From contig NC_090698.1 of NCBI RefSeq assembly GCF_040954835.1, forward strand, positions 66,533,284-66,597,283: a DNA stretch of 64,000 nucleotides, written 5' to 3'. The DNA comes from Lepisosteus oculatus. Its lineage: Eukaryota > Chordata > Actinopteri > Semionotiformes > Lepisosteidae. Shown piece after piece: positions 15,001 to 24,289 of the stretch. Within the stretch, counting starts at the first letter, position 1. Each line of letters begins with the position of its first letter. A model generated the notes under the pieces. The model did not search any database, was not told the origin of the DNA, and saw only the letters and a program-made list of their open reading frames with translations. The position numbers and the translations under genes are program-made.

Positions 15001-15281
15001 GTGAACAGGAATGGGTCCCGGGTCACGGGTCTCAAAATTCCCAACCCGCAAGGAAAAACGATTTGTTCTCCTCACCTACCTCAAGGCCAGCAACTCAAGG
15101 GATGCTAAAAATGACGAATCAGGAAGCGGTAGATGAAAATGGCTTTTCCTTCCTCTTGTCCCCCACTTCACAGACATTCAACATTTCCTCTACGCAGACG
15201 CATCCCTGCGTGATGCCGTCTTCTCAAAGCTCCGTACGGTCTTCACAGCCTAAGAAGAAAAGGTCACGCATGGGCTTCTAA
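62..15281 (+). CDS. taf1c: TATA-box-binding protein-associated factor, RNA polymerase I subunit C (5' partial)
   Basis: TAF1C (TAFI110) belongs to the SL1/TIF-IB complex, which recruits RNA polymerase I to rDNA promoters in the nucleolus. Coding exons, all GT-AG with matching phases: 62-114, 611-706, 2115-2185, 3909-4156, 4765-4893, 8452-8569, 8989-9060, 10719-10854, 11526-11654, 11760-11937, 13145-13282, 13741-15281. They encode about 969 residues; the human protein is 869, and an N-terminal part is missing to the left. Recalled human matches include LLHEEL (exon 4), VRSDYHCGVWK (exon 6), SPHLPGEL (exon 7), WRW..TAHPR and DRTGVEL (exon 8), MDERFPGLPMIKW (exon 10), LQLSAAGDIFYQ (exon 12) and the basic C terminus KKKRSRMGF. 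The middle exons are probably the beta-propeller-like region. The last exon is a long acidic and Ser-rich tail. Exon borders are inferred from splice sites and frame. Confidence 0.93.
5055..5195 (+). repeat. Fold-back interspersed repeat, copy A (one arm, taf1c intron)
   Basis: This copy has the left-end module (GGCAGCTGCGTCAGCATGCG), then TGCAAAGGAACAAGTAATAG, GGTTTATTCCATGCTGAAAA, a GA-rich tract and TTTTGGCTGTGAAGCCTTC. It aligns by eye over about 130 bases with the left arm of the copy at 19955-20225. No inverted right arm is visible, so it is a truncated copy. It lies in the taf1c intron after the exon ending at 4893. Confidence 0.65.
5460..5975 (+). mobile_element. Degenerate CR1-like LINE fragment (region before reverse transcriptase)
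   Basis: Conceptual translation in shifting frames shows LADVLNEYVTPVFTKE (near 5671) and INKSPGPNGT (near 5827). These resemble the linker between endonuclease and reverse transcriptase in CR1-clade LINEs, where LNEYFASVFT and SPGPDGI are typical. Stops and frame changes are frequent, so it is dead. It lies in the same taf1c intron as the LINE pieces at 6395 and 7490. Confidence 0.55.
6395..6840 (+). mobile_element. 3' end of an L2-like LINE
   Basis: The C-terminal coding part is recognisable in two frames: APQYLSELLLPYS, then after a frame change YAPKLWYSLPKDI and LNSFKSRLK. This is the usual end of L2-type non-LTR elements. The 3'UTR ends GCGCTTTGAGAAGCC...GGCGCTATATAAAATAAA and runs into an AAT-rich microsatellite tail near 6825-6840, as in L2-type elements. 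The frameshift and lack of upstream coding show a 5'-truncated, inactive copy. Confidence 0.75.
6990..7265. repeat. Unclassified fish interspersed repeat
   Basis: The segment from AATTCCAGCTTTATTGTCCC to the AGATGGGAGAAGTGTGAAT block has the look of a dispersed repeat (GATGAAAGATTTCCTGAGTC, CACCTGGGGGCACAGAGGCG). I recall similar blocks as high-copy sequence in fish genomes, but I cannot name the family. No reading frame of note. It lies in a taf1c intron between two LINE remnants. Confidence 0.4.
7490..8340 (+). mobile_element. Degenerate CR1-like LINE (reverse transcriptase to 3' part)
   Basis: Translation around 7535-7600 gives SGVPQGSVL followed by LIYIIDF, the classic reverse-transcriptase motif pair. 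FVADAKAG near 7617 replaces the usual FADDTKxG catalytic box, so the metal-binding Asp pair is damaged. IGPTPG-type and LNVFSLEHRKLGGD remnants follow (near 8085), then TESCGNSVG near 8275. Stops and indels are frequent. It is a dead insertion in the taf1c intron just before the exon at 8452. Confidence 0.65.
10930..11050 (+). mobile_element. 3' tail of a CR1-like LINE
   Basis: AGTTCTTTACACAGAGTTAT followed by GAGAAAGCAGATTCCATGGG and GCTAGATAAGATCC resembles the end of the coding part and 3' tail of CR1-type LINEs in fish. It sits about 75 bases after the taf1c exon ending at 10854 and abuts an oppositely oriented LINE piece. Confidence 0.45.
11055..11410 (-). mobile_element. CR1-like LINE fragment: endonuclease end and linker
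   Basis: Read on the minus strand, the segment encodes DALFEFIFSNN and SLGNCDHDAVSFDV, matching the end of the APE-type endonuclease (LGxSDH core). It continues into GPDGIFQSEL, a stop, and then DDILRLLASIFQLS and PTDWEN of the linker before reverse transcriptase. The endonuclease piece is open for about 68 codons (11403-11197). It lies tail to tail with the plus-strand LINE tail at 10930-11050. Confidence 0.65.
12445..12718 (+). repeat. Interspersed repeat of fish type (SINE-like or LINE 3' end)
   Basis: The block starts GAGAGATAAGATCACTTTATTGG, passes through TTGCTCTCCATGAGACACAC and GGGGTTAAGGGCCTTGCTCA, and ends near GTGCCACTGCTCTGCCCC. I recall closely similar copies as abundant dispersed repeats of fishes, but the class is uncertain. 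It lies in the taf1c intron between the exons ending at 11937 and starting at 13145. Confidence 0.5.
13590..13665. repeat. Tc1/mariner terminal fragment
   Basis: AAAGGGGCTGAATAATTTTG followed by CAAGGCACTGTA matches the terminal inverted repeat type of many fish Tc1-like elements. Only one end is visible and no transposase is present. It lies less than 100 bases before the last taf1c exon. Confidence 0.55.
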
Positions 15282-16597
15282 CTTCTGAAAGACCCCAAAT
15301 AAGTCATGTCTTTTCTTGAAGTATCTTTAAGCATTAGTACTCCTGCTGAGCAAGAGTGGATTAAGACTTAGTGATTAAAAAAGGAAGACTAAATGAAAGC
15401 CAACCTGTTCTGATGATATTCAAAATTCTCATTTTTACTTGCGTAGTAACTGGTACATATGCTTTGTGCTAAAACAAACTTCGATGTAAAAAATGGTTTA
15501 CATTAACTCAGGTGATGGTCAGAAAAGGAAAAATAAAACTGTGAAGGAAGAGATTTGGCTTTTGTCTTTAAGGAATTTGTTTGCCCAACACGAGTGAACA
15601 GGATTACACTGGCCATGCAGATTTGCTCCGACCTTTTTGGACAGTTGAAATTTTTACTTTTCCACAATGTGTTACAAAACGTTTTGAGACCCAAGTGAAA
15701 ACAACCAGCTACAGATAAGTGCCATTTTTCAAAATAGTATGTTTATTTACATGTTTTTCAATCATGACAAAATGTAAGATTTTTAACAAAACAATATGCA
15801 ATAAGTTAATATCTACAGCAATCTATTCACAATGCTACTGGGTGTTCTTTTTTTTAAACTGCTTACAAATTTGTGCATTTTTATTTACAATATTTTATAC
15901 AGTGAGACTAAGTTGCACACATACACACAATGCATCAATCACCAAATCCATCTTCATACATCAATCCATTTTCATACATCAAAAAAAATTTAATTATTCT
16001 ATTGTACTTTAACTATAACTCTTACTAACTCTTAGATGGCAGTTAGTGGTTAACTAAACTTGAAAAGCATAACACCATAAATCATTCCAGAGAATGCTTC
16101 TATTTTAAAGATAGAGATTGCACAAGTAATCAAGTGTGTAATTCAGATTTATTCCTGAATGCCTTTCATAAATAAAGGCCACTCTCCAAAAACTGTGCAA
16201 ATTACGTGGTTTGGAAATTTTCCCTGGTATTCAACAGTCCATTCTGTAAGTCATAGACGCGTATGGCATGATGGTTAATATTTGTGCTTAACATTTTCTG
16301 GAATGTTACAAGTCTAAGCATGCATTAACTAAGTTTAAAAACAACAAGTAACACTCAGTAAAAGTTGTACCTGTAGAGTCAGCTGCCAAAATAATTTGTA
16401 ATTTCCACATTTCAGCTTGACTTTCATAAGAATATACAGTATATTGATCAACAGGCACTTCGTAAAGCCCATTTTAGCACTGTAAAATCTAAGATTAAGC
16501 TTGTGGGATAGTCATACTATAAATTATTTAAAAATGTAATCAAAACATTAGATGTGGCACCAAGGGCTACAACCAGCCCCCTTAGTTTTAAAAACTC
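15282..16597. other. Convergent 3' ends of taf1c and ccng2
   Basis: No coding exon is visible. The segment holds the 3'UTRs of two genes that run towards each other. A plus-strand AATAAA at 15532-15537, about 250 bases after the taf1c stop, is a good polyadenylation signal. A TTTATT at 15742-15747 reads AATAAA on the minus strand and would give ccng2 a 3'UTR of about 850 bases. The sequence is AT-rich, as 3'UTRs often are. Which signals are used cannot be told from sequence. Confidence 0.55.
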
Positions 16598-19500
16598 TTA
16601 TGAGGTAGGACGTTGCTTGGCCTGCAAGCGGAAGAGCTCGGGGAAGAATCGTCCCTCTCCATCGCTGCCGGGGGAGCTGCTCAGACTGTCCTCCCCACAG
16701 CTCATGTCTTCACTGGAGTCCTCACTACAGACAAGAGGAAAGAAAAACCATACTTCCATCAGGGATGAGAGAAAAGCCAGGACTTCTTCACAAACAAGAG
16801 GGAGGGATCTGTATTTCATGCATCCCTGCTTTTATTGGTTTTTAATGTAGTCCGTATGTGTAGCTTTAGTATCAGGATGCCGATCGTCAACTTCCTCTTT
16901 CGCTTTTAACACCTGAAGTGTAGTATCCAGAGTAAAAACTGGTTTTGAAAGAACTGCTGTGGATACTGTGATGAGTAGTTTTGCCTCAGCGAATAAAAAC
17001 TGCAATTCTGTCACTTCCTTCTATCCTGAGCGAGTCTCGCGACTGTAACTTCAGTCAAAAGTGAGTATTTAATACCACTAAATAAATCAGAAAAGGGTAA
17101 AATTCCAGTCAGCCACTGTGCGCGTTTGTGATGCAATAGTCACTAGGTTACGATGCTTGCCAAATTAAAAGACTAATGTCGTCAGTACCTGCCCACGTGC
17201 TTAGTGTGTAGCGCAAGAGTATCTGTGGACACGAACCGCCTCACCCTGACGAGGCAGGGAGGTAGTAAATACGCAAAATCCCCTGCTTAGTCAGAGGAAG
17301 TCTCTGTTCTAACAAAACCCAGAAGCAAGCAAGCAAGCCTGGAATTTTTTTAAGATTACATTTCTGACAACAATTCAGGGAATCCCGATTGTCTGATAGG
17401 TGCTGAAAGTGAGGAGTGATATTATGTTCACTTAATGGTATTTACCTCAGGCTGTATATTAATCTGAGAATACTAAAAACTCCAAGGTGTATTTTTACAC
17501 TGCAATTACCTTTCGCTCTCATCCCAGCCACCTTCAGGAATTGTTGGCAGCTCAGGAATACTGCAGTAACTGCTGTGCAAATGCTGGGCTGTCCGCCTCG
17601 AAACAATCCAGACCAGTTTCTTATTGTCAGGTTTGCTACATTCAGGGGAGGAGTATTCGGTCATACATTTGGCCACGAGCTCTCTCCAATACTGTAGTTC
17701 TCTGTCGGCAATCTAGAAAGAAAACAAGATACCATCATCAAAAGCAACTTACACGCCCCACTTATAACAGCAGGGATTCGTTTCAGAGAGCTCCAAGAAT
17801 TCCTCGAAGTGCCATTATAACAGTGCTAAGAGATGTGTTCCTGGTAACAATTCCAGTACCGATACTCTACAAACCATCTATTGTGAAGTGCTTTGTAAAG
17901 AGTACTGGGAGCCTGCAGTGGACTGCACGTATATGTACTCCTTAATCCTTTTACTCTGCAGTATGGTAAATACGGCCATAACCCGGTTGCAACCTACACA
18001 ATGCTGCCCAGCTTCTATGTGGCTTCCTGTCTGTATCTTAACATCCTTACTGACACTTGGCCTTAATTTTTGAGCCACACAACCAGCCCTTTCACCTGTG
18101 GCTCTTTACTGTAATTGTTTTTATCTTCCAGAGCCTTGCCAGACATTATAACAGCAACATTACAAATACATTTCAGGTCCATGCTCCTGCATGGTGTTGG
18201 GTTTTGTACTCACACCTAGAATGAGAAAACCATGTAGCAGTAACATTCACCACATCCTGCCATAAATCACGTTTGGGGTGAAACTTACCTTTAAGTGCTT
18301 CTGAAGATACTGTGCAATTTCAAACAAGTCCTCCGACTGCAGAGCTTCAGTCTCTAAAGTGAGGAGGGACAGAGCTAATACTGACGGCTGTAAAAACAAA
18401 ATAGATACGATGAGACTCCATACAGCCACTCATCTCCTCTGTAAGCGCAGGACGGAAATCAACACTGAACTTACTCTTGCTTTGGAGAACACAAGTCGAC
18501 AGAGGCAGGCTTTTAGCTGTGCTTCCAGTTTCTCGAGATTCAACATCTCTTTCCTTTAAAAAACAAAACGAACGGTTGCTTATTATGATGCAATCAAATA
18601 ATGTTCAATAAAGTTAGTGGAGACGTTTTGGGGCACCAGGGTGGACAGAGCTTGCATGCAAGAGGCGTTATACAATAGTACAAATGCAAAACCTCAGTTC
18701 TTCAATTGAGATCCGCTTGCACCATGTTATAATACACTGCACATTAATGTTGCTTTCTGATCACATTACCACAAGTTCAAAGGAGTGCTTAGGTTTTTTT
18801 TTTCTAAACTTACGACACTCCTTTTTAAAATAAGCATTTCCAGATTTCGTGCTTGCAATGCTCCTTTCTAATGGAGGGGCGAGCCCATATGAACATTGAA
18901 CTGGTCCTTTTGTTAAAGTACAAAAGCCATAAAGCTGCATTTAAGGGCAATTTATACATATACAGCCTGCAGAGGTAACTTACCTGTCTGAGGTATGTGA
19001 AAGTGCAACTGCATGGTATAAGTGCAAAAAGGTTAAGGCTGTCACAGCTTGGAACTGAAACTTCAGCTTTTCAGAAATGATTTTCTCCATTCGACTGAGG
19101 TCCGAGACGGTGAATTTGCATTGGCTTATGCGTATGAGTTCATGGGTGGCTGCGATATTGCACTCCTCCTCCACTACTTTAGCTGCGATATTGAGGCAAC
19201 AAACTCCGATGCAGGGCAGGTGTTTGGGCTGGACCTGAGCAAAGGCACAGAAGAAGTGAAATATGAGACCCAGTGTAACTACCAAGACTGTTGCTCATGA
19301 CTGTAAACATGAACTTTTAACCACGTTCTTCTTACAAATGTTACTGATACAAACAAAACAAACACCTCCCAGCCATTTTCCAATTTGCTACCAATGTCCA
19401 ACATCCTGGTTTCTTTAAAAAATGGCTGAATGAGACCCTTGGATCAGTCGACTACTAAACACCAAGGAGGGTAGACGAGACAAATGCCCTCTATAACCTT

Positions 19501-20482
19501 TCCTGTGATGTTCAAAGTACTTAAATCTTACCTTCATCATTGCCAAAAACCTATCCAATAGGTTCACGGCTAGGACAAAGGTCTGAGTTCTGTATCGAAA
19601 AAAATTTGTCAGGCTCCAGAGATCTTCGACTTTGGCATCCCTGAGTTTGACCGAGATGCCGCTGGCATTCTGGAAAACAGACGTAAGACAAATGGTTACG
19701 CACTTACAGAAAGACTCAGACATCAAATTTCAAAACCCAAGATTCGAGCTTCAAGATGCCACAGTGCTGCTTACATAGTCAATTGTTTGGAAAGACAGTT
19801 TGCAGATTTCTAAAACACTTGAACTTCATCAGTTTGAATCAGTTTCAGATACCTTTTTTAAAAAATTAACACAAAAGAGAGATGAATACAACACACCAAA
19901 ATTACAAATATAAAACTATATAAAGCAAGAAAGCCAGAGAATCACAACTGTAGTTCAAGTAGGGAGCTGCGTCTGTATTCGTGGGCTGCAAAGGAACAAG
20001 TAATAGGTTTATTCCATGCTGAAAAGAGAAGAAAGGAAACAACGTTTCGACTGTGGAGCCTTCCTCGGGTGTGAGATACAGGTTTATTCCATGCTTATTC
20101 ATGTTTGCATGTTTATTCCATGCACGATAAATATTTTTCATATAATCAGGTGAAGAAGCCTCCAAAGCCAAAACGTTGTTTCCTTTCTTGTCTTTTCAGC
20201 GGGGAATAAACCTTTTACTTGTTCCGAAACACAGCTGTGCACAGCCACACTCGGAGAATGCGCTGCCCTTGGGCTCCAAGGCAACAAGATCATAAACAGT
20301 GCGCTGATCTGACCCAGGGGTCGAAGGCTACTTTATAATTAGGTTACCTCCAGAGTGGACTCGATCAGACTCAGCCCTGCTCCCCGGGGCAGGTAGTTCG
20401 CCTCCTGTTCTGCGTGCAGCTTCAGTTGCTTCAGAAGTTTGAAGGCCTCCGTGCTTTGCTCCAGCGATGGGAACCCCTTCAT
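16598..20482 (-). CDS. ccng2: Cyclin G2
   Basis: Cyclin G2 is an atypical cyclin linked to cell-cycle arrest and PP2A binding. Seven coding exons on the minus strand: 20482-20348, 19669-19532, 19234-18984, 18553-18475, 18387-18289, 17712-17510, 16724-16598. They join in frame to 343 residues, against 344 recalled for human CCNG2. The start MKGFPSLEQ is the first ATG of the exon. The cyclin box covers exons 2-4, with LAVNLLDRFLAMMK, QPKHLPCIGVC, RISQCKFTVSDLSRMEKII and LEAQLKAC. YWRELVAKC and ELPTIPEGG follow. The C terminus SEDSSEDMSCGEDSLSSS is the G2-type acidic Ser-rich tail, which cyclin G1 lacks; this makes G2 rather than G1 secure. The gene is convergent with taf1c and divergent from ccni. 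A fold-back repeat lies in intron 1. Confidence 0.96.
19955..20225. repeat. Fold-back interspersed repeat, copy B (ccng2 intron 1)
   Basis: The left arm contains GGTTTATTCCATGCTGAAAA and a purine-rich AAGAAAGGAAAC block, about 19985-20070. The right arm, about 20150-20225, is its inverted copy (TTTCCTTTCTTG...CTTTTCAGCGGGGAATAAACC). An AT-rich loop with further TTTATTCCATGC motifs separates them, so the single strand could form a long hairpin. The left end AGGGAGCTGCGTC is shared with copies near 5.06 and 51.12 kb. No coding capacity is seen. It may be a non-autonomous DNA transposon, but its class is not recognised. Confidence 0.7.
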
Positions 20483-21691
20483 CTTCAAAAATAAAAATAA
20501 CAAAAAAAAAAAGGTCGGCCCAGTCAGTTACAGTATCGATCGACCTCGCATTCACTGGCTGTAGTTACAGGGCATGGTCAGAGTCTCCGAGCTCGGCCCC
20601 GCCTCCTCTGCGAGTCCGACACGGGTGTCACGTATCAGGGGGAACGCCTGTGTCTTCCAGCGGAGATAAATATTTTTTATGTATATATAATCAGCTGATT
20701 TGAGCTCTCTGCTCGGCGTCAAACGTGATTTACCGAAGATTTGAAACCCCCCCAATCTCCCGACAACGCAATACAGCAATCGAGCGGCGGCTTCATTCAC
20801 ATTTTCTTTGTTTAATCCACAAAATAAAAACATTATTCGCCGGACGTCTAACACTCTTAAACACCCCTACGTGCTAAAAACACAAAATAATTTAAATTAA
20901 CCGGAACTAATAAAAGACAATCGTGTGGGGTGAGTGTCTGGTTCTCGATGGGCGAAGTGGTTTTTAAAGTGGGGAAAAATGTCAAGAATCTTTTTCGGAG
21001 GAGGAGGGGTGGCTGTCCTGCGCTCGGTTTACAGTTTCCACAATAACAACCCCTTCATTTTCCTCAGAAATGAACATCGACTGAAGAGCGATTAGGGTCG
21101 TTTCAGATCCGATCGCAAAACAACGGGGCAGCGACAGTCGGAAGCCGTTTTTGAGGCTTAACGGCCAATTTTTAATGTGTTGGGACTATCAAAAATGTTT
21201 AATCAAATATACGTTTAATTTTCAGTGATGCTCACACCAACTGTTCAGCTATGTTTATATATATATATCGGTAACCCACAAATCGAGTATCTATTTAAAA
21301 AAAAAACAGAAACAGTAAATTGGAGACAATTAGAGTGTATTCAGTAGCGACAGGGGTGGCTTTGTTGTTTGATATCAGACTATGATCAAATGTTAAATAT
21401 AGTGAGGATGGTGGAAACATTGATATTATAACTTGACAAGAAAAAGGCAGGCAATAAAAAGTCGTTACAATGCCCACACAAAAGCTATAAACTTGCCACT
21501 GTTTTTAACCAGCTATGAAGAAAGCGACACTGATTTAAATATTTTCGCACTACAACACGGAAAATATGGCATAAAACTAATTAATACTGTGCACCTAGCG
21601 GGTACGGATCCATGTATAGGGCAAAAGTTAAAAGCATTTGTATTAGCACGACAATTTCTTCAGTTACATTGAAAAAAAAACATGAACTTAC

Positions 21692-22190
21692 CTTTTAAGA
21701 GAATTCTTTTCAGATCTCCGAAGAAAACGTAAAAATATATGTATTTACATAAAATAATACTACGATCTTATGTATATACATAAGCTTCTCTCCCCCTCAA
21801 GTCTCCATTGTAATGTTTAACGCGAGGAAAAGTGTAAAAAACACATTATTTCCTCAGTTTCTCAGATTCTTCTGTTTCCTTGTCTTTCTTTTCTTGTTGA
21901 CGTTAGTCTTTTCCACGCCCACGAAATACGTCACCGAAGAGCGGAAGGAGCCACACCAGCCGCAATCAAATAGTCCCTGTCTCAATTTAATTAAATTATT
22001 TTGTCTGGGCTCTGCAATGCATCTAAGCATTGCCTGCATACATCACTAAAATACAATTTATTCGTTAATACAGTTTATTCTCGTTGCTTTATTCAATATT
22101 TAATGGCGAGCGTCTATTTTGAGTTTGAGGTGTTGTTGCATTCGTGAGGGCGGGCGAATCACCGCCTTTAAAGGGTCCGGTTTGTTTTGT
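21692..22190 (-). other. ccng2: Probable noncoding first exon of ccng2
   Basis: On the minus strand a good splice donor (AAAAG|GTAAGTT) lies at 21692/21691, about 1.2 kb upstream of the ccng2 start codon. The coding exon near 20.48 kb could then be reached through an acceptor upstream of its ATG. No long conserved reading frame is seen, which fits a 5'UTR exon. The upstream limit is a guess based on the CCAAT array at 22226-22293. RNA evidence is needed. Confidence 0.4.
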
Positions 22191-22193
22191 GTG

Positions 22194-22404
22194 TTTGAAA
22201 AATCCGCCCAAAATAATGAGCGCCGATTGGCCAAAGGTAGGGAAAGGTGTTTCGTGATTGGCCAGCGCTCTGCGTCCCTTCTGTCGTCATTGGCTGCTAG
22301 TAAAAAAGGTCTTCCTGTTTTGTACTTCCAGACGGAGAGGGGCGTTGTGTTGTAGGGGCCCACACGCCCACCTTTGAATCGGTAGTTTGTTTTCATGTAA
22401 ACAA
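22194..22404 (-). promoter_or_regulatory. Probable ccng2 promoter: three CCAAT boxes and a forkhead site
   Basis: Three ATTGG pentamers (CCAAT on minus) lie at 22226-22230, 22257-22261 and 22289-22293, with spacings of 31 and 32 bases. Evenly spaced NF-Y sites of this kind are typical of cell-cycle promoters. About 100 bases further from the gene, GTAAACAA at 22397-22404 (TTGTTTAC on minus) is a FOXO-type core. Mammalian CCNG2 is a known FOXO target. A CCGCCC GC-box-like motif lies near 22204-22209. There is no TATA box at a convincing place. Assignment to ccng2 rather than to a plus-strand transcript is inference from position. Confidence 0.5.
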
Positions 22405-22829
22405 CAGTTGTTACTGCTGGGTTCGATTTAGTTTAATCTGAAACTCCCTAAATGATTAAAGACCAAATCTCGTATACCCAATGCCATGAAACGTTTCGAA
22501 AATCATGTTGACCTTGTTTCCTCTTTCTGTTTTGTGGTATGTGATTATGTGCCAAGAAATGTTGTACGACCAGTATCTGCTATACTCTGTCTAAAAAGAT
22601 GCACCAGTATAGTGTGTATATTTAGTGGTGTTTTATCTACGTTACTCCTATGACACTTTCATCCTAGTAATGAATTTGTAGGTCTGTGTCCGTAATCTTT
22701 CGTATGTTCAAATATCACACAAGCCACTGAACAGGTTTTGCATCCGTTTTTGCTTGTTTTATTTGAGGTTCTTACCAAGGGTAGGGGAGAACTGTGTCTT
22801 ATCTGCATTTCCATGGTAACAAGGTGAGA

Positions 22830-23127
22830 GAGGTAGGTCGGTAGGTCCCCTTTTCAGGCCATAAAGGCCCAGGGGGGGAATGGGGTCATTTTCTCAACCA
22901 TCCAACACTAGAGGTGGAGGTGATGTGGTCAGCATCACGCTCCAGCCAGCCTATTATCCCCAGAAGGATTAACCCCTGGTACTCATTTGGAAAGCAGGCT
23001 GAGTGGACCCGAGAGCTATCTGGAAGGAATTAGAGCAAGCTACACTTGCCCCTACCTGGGATTGAACCCAGGAGCTTCCAGTCAGGAGCCAGATGCCCTC
23101 GTCATCTGAGCTACCACAGCTCCAAGG
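22830..23127 (-). mobile_element. tRNA-derived SINE
   Basis: On the minus strand the head from 23120 to about 23053 reads like a tRNA: GTGGTAGCTCAGATGA as a box A equivalent and GGTTCAATCCC (23068-23058) as a near-perfect box B, with a flanking stem-like CCTGG/CCAGG. A body of about 200 bases without tRNA likeness follows. This head-plus-body form is that of a Pol III SINE. It is unlikely to be a working tRNA because the head lacks a proper acceptor stem. Confidence 0.6.
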
Positions 23128-23516
23128 TGAGAGAGAAAATACACAGACTACTGAATATCCATGTTATATATCCTTGTTAAGTAAGAAAGTGTGCAAACAA
23201 CATCAGTTTCAAATAAACTACAAAAACTGTACAAATTTAAGGAAAATTTTTATTATGCTCACAAAGGTTTCAAAGTCATCATATCCTTCCTTTCAAGTCA
23301 AATCCTGATTATATCAGATATGAAGAAAATATTGTTGTTTTAAAGTAATCTGAAAAATACTCTGTGGGGTTATAATAATAATATCTGTACACCGACATAG
23401 CTCATTACCATTCATGGGAACTCCTTACTACCATCACCAGTGAACAGAGTGATTTCTTTTCAAGAAAATGCCCTGTAATTTTTAATGACTACAGAGATCA
23501 AGGAGTTTGGTTTCTC

Positions 23517-23740
23517 ACCCAAAGGGCAGCACCTCTTTTACAGTATAGTGCCCCCATCATTATACTGAGGTATTAGGACCCGCACACACAGCAGGATGAG
23601 CACCCCCTACTGGTCCCACTAACACCTCATCCAGCAGCAACTTCAGCTTTCCCAGGGGTCTCCCATCCAGGTACTGGCCAGATTCATACCTACTAAGCTT
23701 CACTAGGCTACCCATTGTGAGTTGCAAGGTGATATACGGA
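23517..23740 (-). mobile_element. 5S rRNA-derived SINE (SINE3-like)
   Basis: On the minus strand 23737-23654 resembles the internal part of 5S rRNA: ATATCACCTTGCAACTCACA, then AAGCTTAGTAGG in place of AAGCTAAGCAGG, and GGCCAGTACCTGGATGGGAG in place of GGTTAGTACTTGGATGGGAG. The latter covers the C-box of the Pol III promoter. The body continues to about 23517. A related body fragment lies at 32225-32345. It is a degenerate copy, not a 5S gene. Confidence 0.7.
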
Positions 23741-24289
23741 TTGAAAGACTGTCCATGAATATTTATGTGAGGACACTGTAATGAGCAACTTAAATGAACA
23801 TTATAAACTTTAAACTAGATTAAAGACTTTGGAGAATATTATCAACACATGAAACATTGTCTGACAAATTCTACAGCAATATTAAACGGTGTGGATGAAT
23901 ATAAAAGGGAGATAGTGTTATCTGTGTTATGTAGTACATACTGTAATATCAGGGAAGAAACATTTTGCTTGTACTCAGACTGGAGGTGCAGTAGAAGCAG
24001 ATGGCACGTTGTTTGCATATAATTCAATATTTCAACATCTTGCAAATAGTAAGGATGACTTGTAAATTAGAAATGTGATCTCAGGTTCTGAAAATGACAA
24101 AATCTGAAAATGAGCTCATTGAAGAAACAACAATAGTATTGCACAGATGCACATCATATGATGTGATGTGTTCAATTTTTAGAAGTCTTTATATATAAAA
24201 AGTTGTATAATGTGCAAGGATTTATATAATTAGTAGCGTGTCATGAGGATTTGTATTAGTATCACTTCACTTCCTGATTTATATAAATT

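Noticed and set aside
16598-20482. Assignment as cyclin G1
   Set aside because: The acidic SEDMSCGE-type C-terminal tail, the length of 343 residues and VEEECNIAATHELIRISQCK fit cyclin G2; cyclin G1 lacks this tail.
22194-22209. CDE/CHR cell-cycle element in the ccng2 promoter
   Set aside because: The GGCGG half is present, but the other half reads TTCAAA in the direction of transcription rather than TTTGAA, so it does not meet the consensus.
23654-23737. Possible 5S rRNA gene
   Set aside because: Many changes and both ends missing; it is followed by a SINE-like body. A working 5S gene would be near-identical to the vertebrate consensus.
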